A DNA stretch of 64,000 nucleotides from contig OY744553.1 of the NCBI GenBank assembly GCA_963556195.1, forward strand, positions 14,400,939 through 14,464,938, given 5' to 3'. The DNA is from Sepiola atlantica (Eukaryota > Mollusca > Cephalopoda > Sepiida > Sepiolidae). Under the pieces are notes generated by a model. The model searched no databases and was not told the DNA's origin. It saw only the letters and a list, made by a program, of their open reading frames with translations. Made by a program: the position numbers and the translations under genes. Of the stretch, positions 26,601-35,600 are shown in pieces (the first letter of the stretch is position 1; each line of letters opens with the position of its first letter).

Positions 26601-29600
26601 TAACAGAGTTAAACGAGTTGATGAACGATGACGATAAATTGTTCGAGATGTTACAGAAAATGCCGGAAGTTATCAAAATCGAGAAGGAGAGGGTACAAAT
26701 GTCGACCGATTGTATCAATTTAGCAGGTAATCTTTATTCTCTCAGTAACGATGAACTTTATTCCTAACGATTGACAGTACTTTCCGTCTATCATTCTCAA
26801 TGTATTTTTTTTATGGAAATAGCTCCAGACAAGGCATGAAGCCACTTGATGTAAGGAGCTAAAAATAAAATATTACTACAAGGTCAAGAACTAGCCAATG
26901 ATAAGTGTTAGATGGATAGATTCCGACCCAGATAACAGCAATTCTTCCCCCTTTGTCAGAAACATTGCTCATGGAATGTGAGGACTAAAGGACAAAATAA
27001 GAGAAGCGAAAGTTACGAGACTGCCGAAAGTAAAGCCAAGGTCGACTACAAAAACCATTATTAACATTTATGTTCTGTCAGAAATAGTTTCTAACCACAG
27101 ACAATCCGTTTATGATTTTTAATACTTTATTATGATAAAACAATTGCTAATAGAGATTGGCTATTTATCTGTCTGAAGCTGAAAATACACTCTTACTTCT
27201 GTTAATGTACTTCTAATACTAATGGAGATTGGGTATCTGTGTGTCTGTTTGAAACCGAAAGTTTACTATTACTTCTGTTAATGTACTAATGAATTTACGT
27301 CCGACTTAGAAATGTCCAATTCTGTCAATAACGCTTACCTTAATTACAAACCACTGAAAATCCCAATGAATTTCTATAGTCAAACCATCGGCAATGCATT
27401 TACTTTCATGGCTTTTATTTTTTTGTTTTAATTTTCTGGGTCTTAATCTATCCATCTAGCACTTATCGTTGGATGTTTTTGACCTTGAAGTAGTAGTTTT
27501 TAAAATTCCTTACATCAAGTGGTTTCATGCCTTGTCTGGAGCAATTTCCATTAAAAAAAAATTCATACTTGCCAATTTAAAAAAAAAATTTTTTTCCTTT
27601 TGTTCTTTTTTTTTATTTTGTTGATAATGTTTTATTAATTCCTGACAATTAAAAAGAAAATTTTTCTTTTTTTCTTTTTTTTTTTTGTCTTTTTTTCTTT
27701 TTCGTCGATAATGTTTTAATTGATACCGTGAAAATTAAAAAAAAAAATTTTTTGCAGAAGAAAATTTGAAGAAAAGACCCCTTACTGAGCAACTGAAGAA
27801 ATCCTTACTTAGAAAGGTCAGTCAATGACATCACATTTTCCTTTCTTTAACCCCCACTTTTCTTTTTTATTTTAAATTCCTTGAATGAAAGATCAGTGAC
27901 TCTACTGCATTGAGCACTATTTGCTATCAAAACTACAGTGGGATGACTGAAAACCTATACATCTTCTACAACATTTGATCAAAGACAGAATATTGTTGAG
28001 CTGGATGGATGTGTAATGTGAGTCTTAAAGACAGACTTTGATCTGATGACCTCAGAAGAAGATTAAATCTGGACAGCAATGGAAGTCCTACTTGTTAAGT
28101 TGGAGACTTCGAGAAAAACTATGGAAATTAAAGGTCTGAGTCGATGTTACCAATGTATAACTATGCCCGCTCCTCCCGGCCAACTGCCTTCCCAAATTCA
28201 TGCCGTAGTTTTTTTTCTTCTTCTTCTTCATTTTCTTATTCTGGCTGTGTTGATTTTCCAGTGTCAGTGGTCGCTGAGGGGGCAAAGCATATTTTTCAAT
28301 TTGCACACATAGTAAGAAACAACACATAGATATTGTATACAAGACTTGTTGAACACGAGTGTGTATGTGTTGTTGTTGTTGGGGTCTCGTCGTGAGGGTC
28401 TCTACTTCTGAGCTAAATTCCCATCTCAAGTTCATCAGCTAAAACTCATTCTAAGGTCTCTTGTCGATCTGCCTCAAGATCCCTCTTTCGTTATTCTTCC
28501 TGTCGATCTACTCGTCAATCTCTTGAGCCCATCTGCTCAAACAGTCAATGTCCTCCAAATATATCTACCCTCAACCAAAATCCCAGATGTCCGTTTTTTT
28601 TCTCAATTCTTCTCAGCTTACTTCAACCGGAAAATTCCTTCCCCATCGCTATCCAGCCACCCAGAAAGTTAACAAATAACTGTCATGGCGTCATTGGTCT
28701 GTGGAGCTCAATGGATCAGCTGGTTCTTTTATTGTCATTCACTTTTCTAGCTAATTTTTCCGGTGGTTCCAGCTGTGGGAGATGAGGGTGGTCTATAGTA
28801 TCACATTAAGATCCAAGTGTTTATCAGCGGTTGTAGTATTGGAAAGACCTTAGGAAGAGGAAAGTTCCTCTACTCAATTTGTGGAAAGGGATTTGGGAGC
28901 AACTGAATCTTTTGTTGTTGTTGACTACGAGAATGCTAATTTTAGGGATGGCAGAAAATGAAAACAAAGGTTAAACGTCACATAATAAAAATAAATATTG
29001 CTGTAAATGTCATATTTAATTTTTAATTTGTGATTATTTAGTTTTATTTAATTACTAATTAGATATTTTATTTTTTTGACTAATTTATTTTTTTAATTCA
29101 GGGATGTAAGTACTCTGCCTTTTAGGGGAATTCCATTTTTTTTTTTTAATCCCGATAAAACGGATTTCTGCATTGACTGCTAAATATGAGTTTAGTTGAA
29201 ATTTGCTTTTTTATTAAATAAGAAAAAACTGATTTCTGACAAATCGCTAGAGCCTTACCTCCTTATTTTTTAAAATAAGAAAAGGCTGATTTCTGACAAA
29301 TCGCTAGAGCCTTACCTCCTTAATTTTTAAATAAGAAAAGACTGATTTCTGACAAATCGCTAGAGCCTCACCTTATTTTTAAAATAAGAAAAGACTGATT
29401 TCTGACAAATCGCTAGAGCCTCACCTTATTTTTAAAATAAGAAAAGGCTGATTTCTGACAAATCGCTAGAGCCTTACCTCCTTATTTTTTAAATAAGAAA
29501 AAACTGATTTCTGACAAATCGCTAGAGCCTTACCTCCTTATTTTTTAAATAAGAAAAAACTGATTTCTGACAAATCGCTAGAGCCTTACCTCCTTAATTT

Positions 29601-32600
29601 TTAAATAAGAAAAAACTGATTTCTGACAAATCGCTAGAGCCTTACCTCCTTAATTTTTAAATAAGAAAACACTGATTTCTGACAAATCGCTAGAGCCTTA
29701 CCTCCTTAATTTTTAAATAAGAAAACACGGATTTCTGACAAATCGCTAGAGCCTTACCTCCTTAATTTTTAAATAAGAAAAAAATGATTTCTGACAAATC
29801 GCTAGAGCCTCACCTCCTTAATTTTTAAATAAGAAAAAAATGATTTCTGACAAATCGCTAGAGCCTCACCTCCTTATTTTTTTAATAAGAAAAAAATGAT
29901 TTATGACAAATCGCTAGAGCCTCACCTCCTTAATTTTTAAATAAGAAAAAAATGATTTCTGACAAATCGCTAGAGCCTTACCTCCTTATTTTTTAAATAA
30001 GAAAAAAATGATTTCTGACAAATCGCAAGAGCCTTACCTCCTTATTTTTTAAATAAGAAAAAAACTGATTTCTGACAAATCGCTAGAGCCTTACCTCCTT
30101 ATTTTTTAAATAAGAAAAAACTGATTTCTGACAAATCGCTAGAGCCTTACCTCCTTATTTTTTAAATAAGAAAAGACTGATTTCTGACAAATCGCTAGAG
30201 CCTCACCTCCTTATTTTTTCATTGCTATTTGGCTGGATTTTATTTATTTCTTCCTCTCTCTTTCTTCATCTTTCTTTCTCTTTTCCTGTATTTCTCTCTT
30301 CATCTTGCCTTGCCTTCCTTTTCCCTCTTATCACAGTTCTCTTTAAAAACTGAAAATGTTAATTTTGCCGTAAAACTTCAAATTATTCATGATAGGGTGT
30401 TAGATGATTTTTGTTTCATCAAAGAATGACTTCCTGTCTCCTTTCTCCAACATGTGCACTCAGTGTCTTTCTCTTAATTTTCATTTTCTTAGTTGAAACC
30501 GATTCGAGCTTTTTACGAAAACCTAGCTAAAAACAATCGATCTGAAAAATTGACCTGTCGTCGTCTGCTCAATTAATCTGATTAACTTATTTGTAAATTT
30601 GCCTGTTTTTTTAAATGTGTTTTTACTACTTATCATTAGCACATCATCCAGGTTGTTTTTAGTTATTATCTTTTGTGCTGCCTTCACTTACACACGGGAG
30701 CCGTGGCTCCCAGGTGTGGAATTTCATCTCGATTTTAGTTTTTCTTGCCATTGGTTGTTGTAAATGTTTTTTTCGGTTCTTCTGTATTATTGGGGCAGAC
30801 GAAATTTTCATCTCTAATTTAGAAGAGTGTTTATTAAATTGTTAAATTATTAAATTGTTAGATTGTTAAATTGTTAGGTGAAAATACAGAATAGTTAATC
30901 AACCCCCTTCTCATATTAAGAATGGCTTTCTAAATAATAACGTTATTATTTCAGCCCGATCCATAACTTGCATAAATACCGTTTTTTAAACTTATTTTCT
31001 TACTAATTCTCTGGATTTTCCTTATGGGTTATGGTTACAAAAAAAAACCAGTTTGAATTATCTCCCCTTTTAACAGACTCTTCTAAAATGAAAATGAATA
31101 GTTCATCTGCTCCAATAATACAGAAACACCAATTTTAGAAATGTGCATTGTCCAGAGAATTAGTAAGCCAATACATTTTACAAAGGGTACTTTTACAGTT
31201 TACGGACCGGACTGAAATAATAACGTTATAATTTAGAAAGCCAGTCTTAACATAAGGGATGTGGGTGCGGGATGATTAACAATTCTGTTTATTAAATTGT
31301 TAAGTGAAAGTACAGAATAGTTAATAGTTAATGTCTTTCTAAATTATAACATTATTATTTCAACCCGGTCTGTAAACTGCATAAGTACCCTTTTTTAATT
31401 TATTTTCTTACTAATTCTCTGGATTTTCTTTATGGGTTATGGTTACAAAAAAAAACCAGTTTGAATTATCTCCCCTTTCAACTGACTCTTCTAAAATGAA
31501 AATGAAAATTTCTTCTGCCCCAATAATGCAGAAGCACTGTTTTTTCCGATAAGCTTGCGTTTAATATCTCGAGAAATTGTAATTTAGTTTTGTATTGTTT
31601 TTTGCAGTTGGATGAATTGGAAGTGTTACAAAATGAGTTTGAAGAGGAGAGCGAACGCCACATGAGTTTGTCCGACCAGTTCCACCCGACGAGTATTCAG
31701 AGCAACATCAAAGTGGCTGTGATGGAGTCAGAAGAGAAATCCGAACAGATCGCAGAAGACTTTCTCGAAGGTACTCTTTCGTTCAAACGCAGATGGAAGG
31801 AGGGGGAGCGAGGGTCACTTTATTTTCTTTTTTTCTCGGTTGACACCAACCTCTCCTTTTTTTTCTCGTCTCCCTCCTCCTTCCCAACAACTTACGATTA
31901 CCTATAATTAGTATCACAAACCAGTTTCGTCTAGAGTGTGAAAATGAGATATCTTGTTTACTTTTTGGGTCATTTTGATAAAATTATGGTTGACCTAGTT
32001 TCAGTGTTGTTTTAGAACAACTACCAGTAAGAATGATAAAAGAAAAGTAATTCATGCGTAGGCATATGAAGATAGTCCCATCTTAAAGAAAAAGACTGCC
32101 TCTTAAATATGGTGTGGTTTAGACCTTGGCTTTACTTTCAGAAGCCTCGTAATCCTTGCTTCCCTTATTTTGTCCTTTAGTCCTCATGAGCGATGTTTCT
32201 GACAAAGGGGGAAGAATTGCTGTTTTCTAGGTTGGAATCTATTTACCTAACACTTATCGTTAACTAGTTTTTGACCTTGAAGTAATATTTTATTTTTTTT
32301 AGCTCCTTACATCAAGTAGCTTCATGCCTTGTCTGGAGCGATTTCCAATAAAAAGAGAAAAGAAATATATGGATTTTAAGTTGTCTTTCATCATAAAAAA
32401 TCCAAGTTGAAAACTTTAGTGAATGAAATTTTTGCCCTATTATCAAATTGTGTTTCAGTCTGTTTTTACATTGTCCAAATCTGAGTTTTTTTTTTATTGA
32501 TTTACTATTAAAAGGAAAAAAAACAGCCTAATCTTTAATATGCTGTGAATATTATTAAGAGGATTCAATGTGTTAGCTCTTGAAATGAATCTTATATGAA

Positions 32601-35600
32601 CACTGATGAAACTCCCTTTGAGGGGGTGGGGATCACTTTATTTTCTTCTTTCTCAGTTGACACCAACCCATCCTCTTTTTCTTGTCATTCCAACATAATC
32701 GTCTTCAAGTCTAATGTCAACAAATACTTTTCACCCATCGTTTCAAATCCTCTCATAGTATTGTTTATCATCCAAATGACAATCTCATTAGCTCTTATCC
32801 TCGAGTGGCCTTTAGACCTTTCTCAATAGAAAGTGGCCTTTGGACTTTTCTCAATAGAAGGTTTGGTTTGTTTTACGGCATATCAACCATCTGTGGGTCA
32901 TTTAATGCCGAATAAAGTTGTCAAATATAATTCTATAGGTAGGATAATTATTTATATTCCTAGAATAAATTTTTTTTTTTTTTTAATGTAGATTATTATT
33001 TATTAATGCATATGAAAGGATATACAATTTCAAACCAACAATAAATAAACAATCATGGCTGCCATTGTGAAGACAAACCAAAACAAGTCCAATTATTTAT
33101 AAAACAATAATGTGAGAGAAAGAGAAGCAAAGAGACAGATATAGACATAGGTAGATAGAGAGGGGGAGAGAAAAAAGAGAGGGGGAGAGACAGATACAGA
33201 CATAGGTAGATAGAGAGGGGGAGAGAAAGAAAGAGAATCAAAGAGACAGATACAGACATAGGTAGATAGAGAGGGGAGAGAAAGAAAGAGAAGCAAAGAG
33301 ACAGATACAGACATAGGTAGATAGAGAGGGGGAGAGAAAGAAAGAGAAGCAAAGAGACAGATACAGACATAGGTAGATAGAGAAAGAAAGAGAAGCAAAG
33401 AGACAGATACAGACATAGGTAGATAGAGAGGGGGAGAGAAAGAAAGAGAAGCAAAGAGACAGATACAGACATAGGTAGATAGAGAGGGGGAGAGAAAGAA
33501 AGAGAGAGTCAACAGATGACGATTAGAACGGAAGTGACGCCGCCGTTACTGACATAGCGTTGCCACGAACGATAGCCAGGGAGATGCGTTGGAACAACCA
33601 GGCTGACTCACGGGGCTCGTGCCTAGACGTTGAAACCCTCCGTCCAATGTCCTGAAAAAATTTAACAGTCTCGGGGCCAAGCATACCCGACGTTTCCACT
33701 GAAATTGGTTGGAAGACGAAATGGTCAGTGAGTGAGCTATATTTTCCGCGCTTCCTTGAATAAATTGTTCTTAGAATACATTGCTTATTGAAAACATCAC
33801 TCTTTGAGAATACCCACACCAAACAGGGATATTGACTATAATTCTATAGGTAGGATAATTATTTATATTCCTACAATACATTGCTCTCAGAATACATTGC
33901 TCTTTGAATAAATTGTTTATTGAGAATACCCACAACTAAGCTGGGAAAAGACTGCAACAATCCTTTAAACCACACACCAATCGCACTAGTTTTGTGTTGC
34001 TTGCAATAAAGTTGGCAAATATAATTCCATAGGTAGGTTAATTATTTATATTCCTAGAAAATATTGCTATTAGATAACCAGCATACACTGCTCTCAGAAT
34101 ACATTGCGTTTTCTTCTCAACGTGATTGACCCTCAGCCATCGCCTTCTAGTATCTATTTGGGGAGAAAAATAAAAAGGAGAAATAAGGATTTGATTTTTT
34201 AAAGGATCAGATTGCATAATACGGTTGAGGGTAAACTGTTAGATACTAAGTCATGACTTGACCAGACAATTGATCAGATTGGGCCTTTCCGACCTCTCAT
34301 TTAGCCACCAGGATCCCACCTTACGGCATCACGGTTCGCCACCCCCCAACCAACAGGTAGCCCCAGTTGCAGTTGGTGAATTCGTGGCTCTGCCAACAGA
34401 GCGCTCTCAATAGAAGAAACGCAGCATTCTCTGTCCGTGTTTCTAGACCGTGGAACAGCCTGCGGAGGAGGTCGTAACAATGACTACAGTATCCAGATTT
34501 AAAGTGGCCTAAAGAGACAGGTAGAAGATATTTATGTCCACATATAGTCTAAATGGTTATTAAGGTGAACATAAATATTTTCTATCTTTGCATGGCTTGT
34601 TGCATTTTGCTATTTTTTTGATTTGATAACTAGTGAGTCATTAGTATAAGAAAAAAAGCCTTCATTAACCCTTATCCTCGAGTGGCTTTGGGCCTTGATA
34701 AGTGATGACTCATTAGTATAAAAGAACACCCTCCCCCTCCATCACTTATGATCAGCTATAATTACTTGAATAATTTAAATAAATGAATAATAATAGTATT
34801 ATTATTATTATTACTATTAATAATAGTATTATTATTAATGACTAGTATGAATAATATTAATTTTTACTAGTATGAAATACTGTATCAATGATACTCATTG
34901 ACCATTTTGTGTGGTACCAACCGAGACTGGTACTACCACTATTTTGTGTGTGTAGGGGGGGGGGGGGGGTGTCAGTTTATTGGATTGTTTGTAGTTTTAG
35001 TTCCTTTGGATTTGTGCAATTTTTTTAAAAGATTTATTGATTAAAAAAATTATTTATTTTTGTTCTTTCAGGAAAAATTGATATTGAGGAATTCAAACAC
35101 AAATTCATGGAAGAAAGGACTGTAAGTTTCTAAAAACCTTTTTACTTTTATCAGTTAAAAGATGAACTCATTTGAAATTACTGAATCTTTTATCAATGAT
35201 GACTATTAAAATTCCGAATTCACATTCCGTCTTGTTTGTTTTCCCCTACTTATGAGCCACCAATTTGATTCCCCCTTGAATATTATAATTCAAACAATTT
35301 GTATCCCCTCTGCATTTTGTCATTAAAACAATTTGACCCCCCCCCCCTGCATTTTATCGATTAAAAAAATTTACCCCATCCTCTGTATTTTGTCATTCAA
35401 ACAATTTATATCACCCCAGCATTTTGTCATTAAAACAAATTGATCCCCCCTCTTCATTTTGTCATTGAAACAATTTGATCCCCCCTCTTCATTTTGTCAT
35501 TGAAACAATTTGATCCCCCCCTCTTCATTTTATCATTGAAACCATTTGATCCCCCCTCTTCATTTTGTCATTGAAACAATTTATATCACCCCAGCATTTT

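Noticed and set aside
26194..26718. 174-codon minus-strand frame overlapping a VPS37A exon
   Set aside because: Antisense to a supported exon and crosses poly(T) and dispersed repeat motifs.
29210..30215. CRISPR-like regular array
   Set aside because: Units are contiguous tandem repeats without unique spacers, in a eukaryotic intron.
33053..33512. 139-codon minus-strand frames rich in Ser/Leu/Phe
   Set aside because: Translation of the polypurine minisatellite.
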